NCBI GenBank assembly: GCA_017893485.1
Contig: CM030364.1
Coordinates: 250,283,122-250,347,121 of the forward strand
Direction of reading: 5' to 3'
Source of the DNA: Hemerocallis citrina
Taxonomy: Eukaryota > Streptophyta > Magnoliopsida > Asparagales > Asphodelaceae
DNA: 64,000 bases
Part shown: one piece after another, positions 1-10,286 of the stretch
How positions within the stretch are numbered: position 1 is the stretch's first letter
How the letters are laid out: each line of letters starts with the position of its first letter
The notes under the pieces: generated by a model
Told to the model about the DNA's origin: nothing
What the model saw: only the letters and a program-made list of their open reading frames with translations
Databases searched by the model: none
Program-made: the position numbers and the translations under genes

Positions 1-173
1 TCATCATTGAAAATCAACACAGAATTCATGACTACAAAATCATCTAACTGATGTTTGCACAAAACAGTTCGTCCGGAAGTGCAGTAAACAGGAACATCAG
101 TTAAATAGTACACTGACCAAAATTTATCCGAAACAAATATATAATTGAACCCTCAAAATTATTAGTTACTTAC

Positions 174-591
174 AATGTTGCCAAACGTTTCCAGGGAGAT
201 CCTCTGTATTCTTGGCAGCTTCCCCCATCTTCTTCCCCCACCTTCCGAGAACACCTTTAACCATCTCAATCGTATTTACTCAGATCAAATCATATCATTA
301 TTTAAATTTAAGGAAAAACATACTAATAATTAGAATTAGCATTAGAATTAAACTTTTTATTTGAAAAAAAAATATCTATGGAAGTTCCTAAAACATACTC
401 GTAGAAGAGGAAGGAGCGGGGGAAAGTGTGATGTAGGGGTTTGACCCCGGCGGCATCGTGGTGGCTAGTTCACCAACGGCGGTGGCAGATCTTACAGTCG
501 TCGCTGCCGCCACGTCAGCAGGGTTAGGTTTCTATTGTAGGGTAGGGTTGGGTTTGGACTTGAGTTGTTCGACAGTGGCAGATCCGTCCAT
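174..591 (-). CDS. GEM-like GRAM-domain protein, first two exons (partial, possibly broken)
   Basis: Reading leftward, exon 1 (591 to 399) ends in [14 protein letters not shown] and is followed by a GTATGT donor. Exon 2 (278 to 174) joins in phase and encodes [20 protein letters not shown], then [11 protein letters not shown], and ends at a GTAAGT donor. This is the conserved segment just before the GRAM domain in plant GEM-like / ABA-responsive proteins, which bind membranes or act in hormone-linked development. The GRAM exons must lie beyond the left edge. The proposed ATG at 591-589 is followed in frame by a TAG at 534-532, so either translation starts at the in-frame ATG near 447, or the gene is a pseudogene, or the exon model is slightly off. 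The acceptor CTGAG is weak but is the only one that keeps the protein in frame. Confidence 0.62.
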
Positions 592-668
592 GGTCGTCCT
601 TCGTCCATTTGAAATCCATGACTCATAAGTGAATGCTTCAATTTTAAAAAAAAGACCCTTATTTTATT

Positions 669-880
669 TTGAGCGGAGAGAGATAGAGCGGTGGAAGAGA
701 TAGCGCGGCGGGGGGGGGGGGGGGGGGGGGGGGTTCGGGAAGATGGAGAGAGAGGGGGGGATATAGAGAGAAAGAGCGGTGGAAGAGATAACGGGGGGAG
801 GGGGGTTCGGGAAGATGGAGAAAGAAGGGGGGGGGGGGGGACTTCTCGGAAGAGAGAGAGAGAGAAGGGGGATTTGTATT
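669..880. repeat. G-rich and GA-rich low-complexity tract
   Basis: A run of about 29 G residues near 706-734 is followed by GA-rich repeats and a second run of 12 or more G near 827-840. It lies about 80-290 bp upstream of the GEM-like ATG, so on the gene strand it is a CT/C-rich promoter or leader tract. The exact length of the G runs is uncertain because such homopolymers are often mis-assembled. Confidence 0.7.
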
Positions 881-1042
881 TGAGTTATGGGGTTTGAAAT
901 TTTGGGCGGAAAAATGGGTTTTCTGAGAATCAATATGGACCATTGATTTTGTTTACATTGAATGAGATCCACTTGATAGCTTTCTTTGTATTTTATTATA
1001 TAGATATATATAGGGAAATCTTCTATTACAAACATACTATAG

Positions 1043-1167
1043 CGTTTGCAAACAAGCAAACCACCCGTCATTGACAACAACGGGTTAAGTTACCCGTCGT
1101 TTACTTCATTATAACTTAACCCGTCGTTACCAATGACGGGTTAAGTGGTTTGCACGTTTGCAAATGC
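1043..1167. repeat. Foldback (inverted) repeat, MITE-like
   Basis: Outer arms GTTTGCAAAC..GCAAACCAC..CCGTCATTG (left) and CAATGACGGG..GTGGTTTGC..GTTTGCAAA (right) are reverse complements apart from a 4-5 nt gap. Inner arms AACGGGTTAAGTTA and TAACTTAACCCGTCGTT also pair, which leaves a loop of about 15 nt. No target-site duplication was identified. It may be a small foldback transposon. Confidence 0.6.
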
Positions 1168-1175
1168 AAACACTA

Positions 1176-1335
1176 CAAACGCCATAAAGACAAAAGTACC
1201 CACAAAGGCTCCAAACGCCATAAAGGCCGAATACAGGTCCAAACGTTAAGACGAAATACCCATGATGGGTCCAAATGCCATAAAGGTTGAATACCCACTA
1301 AGTCCAAACGTCATAAGACGAAATACCCACAACAT
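1176..1335. repeat. Degenerate tandem repeat, about 60-bp period
   Basis: The string TCCAAACGCCATAAAGG..GAATACCCA recurs four times in alternating short and long forms, for example TCCAAACG(T/C)..A(T)AAGACGAAATACCCA. The spacing suggests a little over two copies of a roughly 60-bp unit, or four of 30 bp. No coding potential is seen. Confidence 0.55.
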
Positions 1336-2030
1336 TCAATATATCTTTCTGTTGGAAAGTTCCAAGATACCATATATATGTTTTCTAGACAAATAATTCA
1401 ACAAATATTTCATTTATTCAATGTTAACGTTATTGTTATTGCAAAATGTAAAGATAGTGAACAATTTCATAAAGTCAACAAAATTCATAACTTATGAATA
1501 TTTGTTTGATTATAATTCAAAACCATCAAGTATTCAACTTAAATGACAATGCCATAAAACGATGGGTTAATGATTAATAAATGGGTATAGGAATGCCAAG
1601 ACAAAAATTTAATAAGAAACTCTCTTTTTCCATAATATGTACAAAACAACCAACATCTTCGTAGTTATATGGTTTAAAAGACAACTAGAACCACTCACCT
1701 CTCAAGTATGAGTCATTTTTCAATGGGTTACCACTTGTCCGAATCAATTATCAAAAATTCCTCAAATAAAACAATTACATAACATCAATTTCTAACTAAT
1801 TTGATAATTTCTTTACTGCCCTCAACCCTACTTACAAATACAATAATAGAATTATGAATTCTAACACCACAACATAATTTCTAGATGATTTCAACAATTT
1901 TTATGTTGTATAACTCTATTTAATAATTGTGGATGACTAATATACAATTCACAAGACAATGAGGGGTTTTCCTCCTTCAACATATATGAAAATATCTATA
2001 ACCCAACAATGCATCATTTGCAGATTCGAG
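1336..2030. other. AT-rich stretch, nothing recognised
   Basis: AT-rich DNA with stop codons in all frames. No repeat structure, splice signals or transposon ends were recognised. Confidence 0.5.
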
Positions 2031-2520
2031 TGAGTACTCGTATTCTTGCGAGGAAAGCTGCTTCTGTGTCAGCTCATCAGCTTGTGCACAGTTGAGTCTT
2101 GCCTTCTCGTTGACATCCTTGGTGTAGGCAGTGCATCGCCTCCGTTGTGCCGCTAGAGTCCCTTAGGACTGCTAGTGGAGTTGGATGTCTTCGTGGGGGG
2201 AGGGTTGACCTCCTGTTTCATGGCTCAGTCGCTTAGGTCCTGCTCCTCTCTCGGGTGCGGCAGTTTGGATTTAACTCCATCAGTTTGCTTGCTTTGCCTA
2301 TCCGATTGCTCCGCCCTCTTGGCGCGTCTTATAGTGGCGCGTCTTATAGTGGCGCAGCCCTCGTTTTTGCTGGCTTTTCAACCGTTTATTGTTTTCTTTT
2401 TTGTATGCTTATTTCTGTTTTACAACTTGTAAAACCATTGATTACTTGTTTGTAGCTTAACTGTTTTATTGTTTAATATATTTTTTGATGGCTGGAGCCG
2501 TTTGGCTCTATTCGATATAT
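2031..2520. other. GC-richer island, unclassified; possible retroelement 3' relic
   Basis: The base composition is clearly richer in G and C than the flanks. It contains a short direct repeat GGCGCGTCTTATAGT twice in tandem near 2331-2360. The right part becomes T-rich and ends in TAATATATTTTTTGATGG, which resembles the 3' tail of a plant LINE or processed transcript on the plus strand. Short open frames are present but none resembles a known protein. Confidence 0.25.
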
Positions 2521-2918
2521 CAAAAAACAATGCATATACAAATAAGAACTCATATACCATGAAATAAAATCAATGTTATAACGATTATAAAAATCTCAAA
2601 TAGGTGATAGGAATTTGATAATATATTTTAACAAAATAATTACATTGAATTTTCTATTCTTTTCTTTTCCCCTTTTCTCTCTCTCCTTTTTTCTCCATTC
2701 TTGTTTCATTTTTCCTCTTCCTTTTTTTTGCCTCCCGAACGAAAAGGGGGAGCATACGCGAGACAAGGAAAGAACGTATGTTTCTTTTTCAAAATGGCCC
2801 CTGAGAGATACTTATTACAATCTAGTACCCCAATAAACATGTTTTGCACATAAACCCTCACTAAACAATATATCCACAATAGCCCATTTAATTTCTTATT
2901 TATAAATACTACTACTAA
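2521..2918. other. AT-rich spacer, nothing recognised
   Basis: A T/CT-rich stretch near 2650-2735 is followed by AT-rich DNA leading into the MITE. No gene is supported. Confidence 0.4.
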
Positions 2919-3585
2919 GAGCATCCACACTGGTTTTCTATAATTGCCAGAAAAAACCGTTTACAACGGTTTGCTATTTCGCCATATTTTGAGAATTCTG
3001 CTACAGTCGCTTCTCATTTTTGAGAAACGATTTGCTCTTTCTCAAAATATAGGGGACGGAAGATGTTGTTCCGTCCCTAATATTATTTTTTTAATCTAAT
3101 CGGACGAAACACGTTGTTTCGTCCCGAATTTTTTATAATTTTTTTTAAGTATCGGACGAAATTTATTGTTCCGTCGCAAAGAAAAAAAAAAGAAAAAAAA
3201 GAAAAATGCATCAGACGGAACATGTTGTCAAATCCGATGTCAAAAATCAACAAACGGAACAACATGTCCCGTTTGAGCTTCAAGATGTCACTTTCAACAC
3301 ATTAATGTCGTTTTAACACACTAATCTTAGTTTAGGAAGTATTTAATAAATATTTAGAATTAGTTTAATCAATAATCAATTAACTAATTACTATTTAATA
3401 ACTAACAATAATTTAATTTTACTACAAATTACAAAAATACCTTTTGGATGAAATAACATGTTCCGTCCGATTATAAAAAAATTCTTTCTCAAAATTTGAG
3501 AAACGAACCAATGAAGCAAATGTCTCTTTTGCTATTTCCTATTTCTCATTTTGCCATATATTATAGCAAACCATTGTGGATGCTC
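2919..3585. mobile_element. PIF/Harbinger (Tourist)-type MITE
   Basis: The ends are imperfect inverted repeats: GAGCATCCACACTGGTTTTC at the left, and at the right the complement of GAGCATCCACAATGGTTTGC. They are flanked by TAA at 2916-2918 and TAA at 3586-3588. A three-base TAA/TTA duplication with a short inverted terminus is the hallmark of Harbinger-derived MITEs. The 667-bp body has no transposase but contains repeated ACGGAACA / TGTTCCGT motifs in both directions. Non-autonomous. Confidence 0.8.
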
Positions 3586-3590
3586 TAACA

Positions 3591-3925
3591 TCTCTAATAT
3601 TATAATGGAGAGTTGGGGTTGTCATTTGTAGACATTCAACCATCTAATCTCAACCATTTATTTTTGAGTGGGAGTTATATTAACCATTCATTTACTTAAT
3701 TGTTGTTAGTTATCATAATACCCTCAAAGTTCAAATTTATTTACAACATAATTATTTACAAAAGTACCACTCATATAAAATAGTTTGTGTCATAGGGGTA
3801 ATTTGTAAAGAGTATGTATGAGTAAAGGGATGTCTCAGGTTCGAGGCCAGAGTACGTCTTATTATTTACTTTATAAAATAAATAAAAAATTGATTAGAAT
3901 GTGCATCGCACGTGCAGGTTACTAG
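3591..3925 (+). mobile_element. Small non-autonomous Helitron
   Basis: It begins TCTCTAATATTATAATGG, the usual TC-type Helitron start, and ends with the hairpin TGCATCGCACGTGCA and then GGTTACTAG. It sits between A (3590) and T (3926) as expected for Helitrons, which insert between A and T and end in CTRR. It starts only five bases after the MITE. No helicase is present. Confidence 0.6.
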
Positions 3926-3975
3926 TCGGACCTAAATGTTTAAGAGCATCCCCCAATTGTTATAATATCTAAATA

Positions 3976-4395
3976 TCTCTACTACTTTAATGGGATGGTT
4001 TGTAACCAAATAAACCTCATTTGTAACAAAACAAACTCGTGCAATGCACGTCAATATAAAATACAAAAAAAAATGTGCACTGCATGTATGCATCAAACCT
4101 AAGCAGTCAAAAACCCTTCACCACCCCTTTATTCATCTCCCTATTTCTACCTGCATTGCTTTCATGGGACAGTTGGAATTGTAAATCTACCAACTTGCGT
4201 GAATTGCACGTACAATTCTAACTCTCCCATTATAGTCTTCATTTACTTTACAATTACTAAGACGTGCATCGCACGGGTAAATCAATGTTTTTACTTAATT
4301 TATTTTAATTAAAATGTGCATCGCGAGTGTAAATCAGAGTTTTTTACTTTAACAATTTTTTTCTTAAGATGTGCATAGCATGTGTATATTACTAG
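3976..4395 (+). mobile_element. Non-autonomous Helitron with nested Helitron-like tails
   Basis: The 5' end is TCTCTACTACTTTAATGGG after an A. The 3' end is GATGTGCATAGCATGTG, then ATATTACTAG before a T. Inside are further GTGCATCGCAC-type hairpins near 4040, 4203, 4264 and 4316, which suggest repeated insertion or internal tail duplication in the same family. Exact internal boundaries are not resolved. Confidence 0.5.
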
Positions 4396-4439
4396 TATAT
4401 TATAATTATATACCAATATTATTATTATCAATAAAATTA

Positions 4440-5263
4440 TGGATATTACACAATAGCAAAAACAACAAAAAAAACAACAACAATAACAGAACCTATTTCC
4501 CAACTAGTTGGAGTCGAGTACATGAATTTTGGTTTTCCATTCTGCTCGGTTTTGAGCAATATATTTTCTCATAGTTTCCACCCAAGCAAGTTCAAATCAT
4601 TCTTTCTAACGGGGGCACTACTAGGTCTATGTGTGACATGTCCATACAACCTAAAGCGATTCTCTCTTAATTTATCTTGGATATGAGCTACTTTACCATA
4701 TTGCGTATATGCTCATTTCTAATTCTATCATTCCTGGTTTTACCACACTTCCATCTTTGCATCTCCATCTCCACTACACTCATATTTTGGACCTGTTATT
4801 TTTTTTGCCAAACACCCTGCTTCATACATTATTGCGAGTCTAACAGTCGTCCTATAAAAAAAAAATTCAACTTCAAAGATATACATTTGTCACAAAAAAT
4901 ACCACTAGCGCTTCTACACTTAAGCCACTAAGCTTAAATCCTATGTATAATATAATATCTTCATAAAAATCTCCATCTCTTTGTATAATCGAGCCTAGAT
5001 ATTGGAAACGGTCTCTCTTTGGTATCTCTTGACCATCAAGCCTCACTGGTTCCTCATTTGTGATATGAATATCGCAAAATTACACTCCATATACTATGTT
5101 TTAGTTCTACTTATCTAAAGCTTTTACTTTCCAAAGTTTCTCTCCACAATTCTAATTTAGCATTAATTCATGCTCTATTCTCGTCCACTAAGACGATGTC
5201 ATTGGCAAAAAACATACACCAAGGCACCATAGAGTTGAAAATTTAGCATGCCTAGGCAACAAT
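4440..5263 (-). mobile_element. RTE-type LINE, 3' half (degenerate reverse transcriptase)
   Basis: On the minus strand, 5235-5170 reads VPWCMFFANDIVLVDENRA, which matches the RTE reverse transcriptase motif with the catalytic FADD changed to FAND. Further downstream come EEPVRLDGQEIPKRDRFQYL and GSIIQRDGDFYEDI, typical of the RT C-terminus. The element ends near 4510-4450 with TNWGIGFCYCCCF read from a TTG-repeat tail, the usual RTE 3' end. Stops and frameshifts are present. The right side is cut by the copia LTR at 5264, so the copia probably landed in this LINE. Confidence 0.8.
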
Positions 5264-6764
5264 TGTTGGGTTTCGATGTCAATCACAGAGTAAATACGCA
5301 GCAAAAATAAATTAAAATTTTTGAAACCCAGCAATGGATCCATACAAAAACCATAAAACGTGTTACTTCAATGATGGAATGACTGTCTCCACAATCTGCC
5401 AATCACAAGCACTGCAATGTTGCGGTGCCTCCGCGGTATCCACACGAACAAACAAAATTGGGCTCTCCCGCACGCCGCGGTCCTAGCTACGGGAAGGGGA
5501 TGTTTATGTTGCTCTCTCTTTTTCTCTCACATTCTGTGACGGCTAGGAATTTTTCTTATCGTTTCACAAAAATACATATCGTATGTATATATCGAGAAAT
5601 CCACCCTAAGAGAGTAGAGAGGCAGCCGGGCTCACAATCTAACCTAGGTCAAATTCATGTGGGCCTTTTAATTTTGGATGGCTCATTTAATCTAATTAAT
5701 TGCCCAACCAATGTTGGGAGCCCAAGTCTTACTTGGATTCCCAATTAAATTCATCTTATGAATTTAAATATCAATTTCGATCTATTCTAAATATGTGACC
5801 ATGTAGATTTTCATTACGTTGACAGTAATACTAAAATCCTATTTTAGTATTACGAACAGTGAGTGGTATCTAACAATACATCACTGCTACTTAAGTAATG
5901 GGAATGCCAGTCATTTGACATTACCTATTAACGACCAATGTTACCATGTAGTCTAGTCATTTTGTCAAGATATCTTAATTAACCACAAGGCATGGAGCAT
6001 GTCAACCTTGTATAGATCAATATTTGGTTTCTTGATGTCCAAGTAGACTTATTAAAATAAATGAGATCAATATCTCATATTGACTCATTTGAGCACGGCC
6101 ATGCAATTTTGCAGTCACACCCAATCAAGGGCCCAAAGATATCTCTTATGTTATATAAGAGGGACAAATCCTATCTAAGTCACTCATATTCCTCCGCATG
6201 ATTCATAGTATTTCCAATAGCCGACTTCAAAATCATCTTATCACATGCGGTGTTTGAAGGTATTAAAACATTTAACTTTACATGTAGGGAATTGTAGTGA
6301 CTTCAAGTCAAAGGACCATATACACCATGGTCACTGTAAAAATCTCTTATGACACTCACGTAATGATCCATGCAGCATTATAATGGTGGGTCAATCCAGT
6401 ACATTATTATTCTAATATGTACCAATGTGAAGACTTGATATCTCATATCCATGATCCGTGAGATATGATCATCAGTCCACGCACATACTTGTCTCAATAT
6501 ATTATTGTTATCCTAATTCACAATAATACTTGACTAGGAATATTTAAGAATAGTGTTCTGATTACAACAAATAGAATCTCACAATCAAATCATGCACTTG
6601 ATGTCCCATGGTATTGAACCTACTATTCTAAGGACTTTATTATGTTCATTTAATCACAATAAACAACACAATAAATAAAATACATCGTATATAAAATAAA
6701 TGTCATGATACAATGTAAACTGGTAAGGTCAATATAAGGTTGACCTCTAGGGCATACACCAACA
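5264..6764 (-). repeat. 3' LTR of a copia element (first copia)
   Basis: On the minus strand the LTR starts TGTTGGTGTATGCCCTAGAG and ends CATCGAAACCCAACA, so it has the usual TG..CA borders and a length of 1501 bp. A purine-rich tract (complement of ATCTCTCACTTGCAT) lies directly right of it at 6765-6779, as expected upstream of a 3' LTR. The matching 5' LTR is not in the window because the element is truncated at about 18315. Confidence 0.8.
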
Positions 6765-7280
6765 ATCTCTCACTTGCATTAGACCCAATTAGACATATAT
6801 CTAATGCCTAAAAATCAATTGTGTCCCTCATGCTTTCGCTGTGCAAGAGGCTTTGTCAGTGGATCAGCGATGTTATCATATGTCGGTACTCTGCATATCT
6901 TCACACCTCCTCTGTCAATGATCTCTTGAATAAAATGGAAGAGCCTAAGTATATGTTGGGATCGCTAGTGAGATCTAGGATCCTTAGCTTGTGCAATAGC
7001 CCCATTGTTATCACAATAGAGGTCCACCGGGTCCACAACTTTGCGAAGTTTAATGATGAACTTTCTGATCCAAACAGCCTCCTTTGCTGCATTGGAGGTA
7101 GAAATATACTAAGCCTCTGTGGTAGAATCGGCTACTGTCTCTTACTTTGAACTCTTCTAGCTCACAGATCCACCATTTAGGCAAAACACAAAACCCGATT
7201 GCAATCTGGAATCGTCTTTATCGGACTAGAAGCTAGCGTTAGTGTAACCCTTTACAATAAGCTCTTCCTCGACAAGTTTA
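6765..7280 (-). pseudogene. Copia RNase H C-terminus (remnant)
   Basis: Minus-strand reading gives GFVFCLNGGSVS, TVADSTTEA, YISTSNAAKEAVWIRKFI, VDLYCDNNGAIAQAKDPRSH and YDNIADPLTKPLAQRKHEG. This is the RNase H end of a plant copia polyprotein, next to its polypurine tract and 3' LTR. Several stop codons are present. It breaks off at 7280 directly against the truncated gypsy LTR. The part of RT/RNase H between this piece and the piece at 17906 is missing. Confidence 0.85.
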
Positions 7281-7849
7281 ATTTAAAACATCTCAAATCA
7301 TAATTTTCTTTCATTCACAACACAGTCTTTTTACAACACTGCTTTACAAATTTACACAAACTCTACTAAATCAATTTATCTCAAAACTAACTCAAGCATC
7401 CACACCTCCAAACTCTAAGCAACAACCTGCAACACATGAGGCTAGAGATGATCCCTAACCCCCAAAACTAAAGGGGTCAGCCATAAATGGTGTGAGTGAC
7501 ATAAAAGCAAACAACATAAATGAACATTAAGCATGGATTCTTAAACAACATGTAATAAACAAGAATACCTAAAATATGACATCGCTAGGAAACATGTAAA
7601 CTACAAGTGAAACTAAACTAAGTGTCAAGTGTAGAAAACAGGAAAACCACGTGCATAAAACCGAGTCAGGAAAACACAATTTCTATATGCAGACTCTCTA
7701 ATGCGTACTTGTCGAAGTCTATGCATCCCACTCTACATAGGTTCGGTGCAAGCCCATAACGTCTTCACTTCATAGGGTTCAATCCCCCGCTATGCAACTA
7801 ATCCTATCACGATGACTACTACGAGATAAAGATAAACTGTCAGCATTAG

Positions 7850-8145
7850 CCAATGCCCGATAATTCCGGAGATAAATCCCACACCACAGGTATTTTACCT
7901 GGATAATTCCGGAGATCATCCCACACCAAAATATTGACACATCATCACATGAATACCACATGTGTGTCGCCTCGACCCTGATAATTCCGGAGATCAATCC
8001 CATACCACAAGTAATCACCTGGATAATTCCGGAGATATATCCCACACCACAGGTAATTTACCTGGATAATTCCGGAGATAGATCCCACACCACAAGTAAG
8101 TTATTTGGACAATTCCGGAGATTAAATCCCACACCGAAAGCCATA
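7850..8145. repeat. Tandem repeat with ATAATTCCGGAGAT core, in LTR
   Basis: About six copies of a 40-60-bp unit built on GGATAATTCCGGAGAT..ATCCCACACCACA(A/G)GTA. The same array occurs in the 5' LTR at about 15704-15985 with small differences. It lies within the LTR and may be part of its regulatory region. Confidence 0.8.
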
Positions 8146-8517
8146 CTGAGGTACATAACTCATGTTCTTGTTCATCATATCACCACTAGTGCCTATCCTT
8201 ATCATTTTTGGGTTATTTAATTACTTAACGAATTTCCTAGAGTTGGTGTACCCTACCGAACTTAACTCAAAACTGAACAACTGGAATGCCTCAACAGGCC
8301 TCAACAAAAGAACTCAAGCGACGGTATACCAGGGTCACACACACCCTCTAGAGACTCAAATTCAAATATCTCAACCAATCTTACTTCATAAACTGCTCAA
8401 CTTAACATCTTGAAAACATAAGTTCAATAGGAGATAAGGCATAAGTAGTTATAGATCAAAATATATGAAGAATAAACCATTTGGAAGAACCCTCATAAAT
8501 ATAAAAATACATCAGTA

Positions 8518-8951
8518 CCAGTCGACTATAGAAAGTATAAGTCGACTGTCCAGAAAGAAGGTTTCATGATTTTAAGAAAATAAGCTAAGTGTTATAAGTT
8601 GACTTAAAAAATCATAAGTCGACTTACCAGAGAATATAAGTTGACTTATAAAAGTCATAAGTCGACTTACCAGGGAATACAAGTTGACTTATAAAAAAAC
8701 ATAAGTCGACTTACCAGAGAGAAATTCTAGAAATCTTTAAGAAAATATTCTAAGTATTATAAGTCGACTTGCAAAAGTCATAAGTCGACTTACCAGAGAG
8801 GAAACTATGATAACTTTAAAAATAAATTCTAAGTGTACCAGTCGACTGAAAAGGTCCTAAGTCGACTGTCCAGAACGGATTTTCAAGAAAACTGAAGATC
8901 TAGCAGCTAGGTCGTGCCAGTCGACTGAAAGGTCTGACAGTCGACTGTCGG
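8518..8951. repeat. Array of AGTCGACT palindromes in gypsy LTR
   Basis: About eleven exact GTCGAC cores in roughly 430 bp, mostly within ATAAGTCGACTTACCAGAGA-type units, plus several variants with TTGACT. The 5' LTR holds the same array (about 16370-16776) with ten cores, having lost one sub-unit. Each core is a 6- to 8-bp perfect palindrome. Confidence 0.85.
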
Positions 8952-10083
8952 CCTACAGTCTGCCTAATTTTGGTTGTACATGATAATCAAAATTAGAGTT
9001 TTCTAAAAGAAATCATTGTTTATGAAAATAATTCGTATTCAGGTAAAAATGACAATCTCAAAGTATCCTCAGATTGGGTACATTACTCAAATCAACCCAT
9101 GTCTCAAAACTCAAGTTCTCATGTTCTAAATTCCTAATTCTTCCATTAGGGTTTCTCAATACTGAATTTCTTTCACAACTCAAAACCAAAATCTGATTTG
9201 TATCCACGAGATCCAGATGTTCATCCATCCAATCCCTTATTATCATAACCATACTCATATCTTAAACATGCTTTCTAGCAATACAAATTTATAAACCAAG
9301 ATCTACTAAACATTCATAGATTTCACGTACATAATACGACAACAATCATTGCATCGCTCAAACAAACATGTCCAAACAAACTACGGAACAATCATTCACA
9401 TAAGTCGAAACAACAACCAAATCTACAACATTTACATAAAGCAAACAACAAACAATTTTACATCACTCACCTTTAGAAACGACGAGATCCAACAATAAAA
9501 CCTCTCCTTTTGCGAGATCCAAAACCTCCTCTTGATCCTCCCAAGAAAAATCACAAAATTCTATATTGTGCAGCGAATGACGGTTGCATTTTCTTTTAAA
9601 TACCCGGGGTAAGAAGTTTAGGGTTTTCCAAACACTTTTGCAAAATGATCCCTTCAAAATACAACTTCATATATATAGCTCTATTCTTGGAAATTCAATA
9701 AAATTCATTTAAATTAGGATTTAAAAGAAAAATATACTCATTAATCACAACCGGTACTGTTCAAAACGTCCAGAAAGTAAATTTTACATTTTAACCCCTA
9801 AAAATGACAAATTTGCAAAAAGGTCCTTCTTTTCTCAAAATTTGCAAATAGATCCAATTAATTTCAGAAAAATCTGCAAAAATACTAAATAAATCCCAAA
9901 TATTAAATAATTATTTTTCATGAAGAAAACTTGACTTTCAAACTTCTCAAAAAAGTATTTGCACGTGTTTTGTACGTGTAAAAAGATAAATTTTTCTGAA
10001 AATATTCATAAATTCTCCAAAAATCATTTTAGTCATTTATAAACCTTTAAAAATAATATTTAAAAAAAATACGGGGTTCTACA

Positions 10084-10096
10084 TCACTCCCTCCTT
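10084..10096 (-). other. Gypsy polypurine tract
   Basis: On the minus strand AAGGAGGGAGTGA directly precedes the 3' LTR start TGTAGAACCCCG, the position and composition expected of a plus-strand primer. Confidence 0.75.
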
Positions 10097-10286
10097 AGAA
10101 GAGTTATGTTCTCAGAACTACTACTAATGAGTCCAAACAACTCACCAACAAAGAAAACAATATTTCATAAATGGAAACATAGTCCAAACAATTGCATATG
10201 AGAACATTACCAAAATAGAAGGATTATAACTCAATCAATGGTACGATCATTCAAGAGAATTACAATCACATAAAAGAAAAATACAT

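Larger units (their letters stand above)
7281..10083 (-). repeat. Gypsy 3' LTR (outer end truncated)
   Basis: It matches the right-hand LTR from 15125 onward and ends, on the plus strand, in ATACGGGGTTCTACA. The outermost 142 bp present in the right LTR (from TGTAGCGCCCCG) are absent, replaced directly by copia RNase H sequence. Inside are two tandem-repeat zones (see separate entries). The short open frames in it, such as 9058-9258 and 9463-9657, are repeated in the other LTR and are not genes. Confidence 0.88.

Noticed and set aside
691..1080. Glycine/arginine- or proline-rich open frames on both strands
   Set aside because: They are read out of poly-G and GA repeats and have no homologous features.
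5425..5748. 107-residue open frame
   Set aside because: It lies fully within the copia LTR and resembles no protein.
7850..8145. Regular repeats with spacers, CRISPR-like at first sight
   Set aside because: Spacers are themselves similar, the array is duplicated in both LTRs of a gypsy element, and the organism is a plant.
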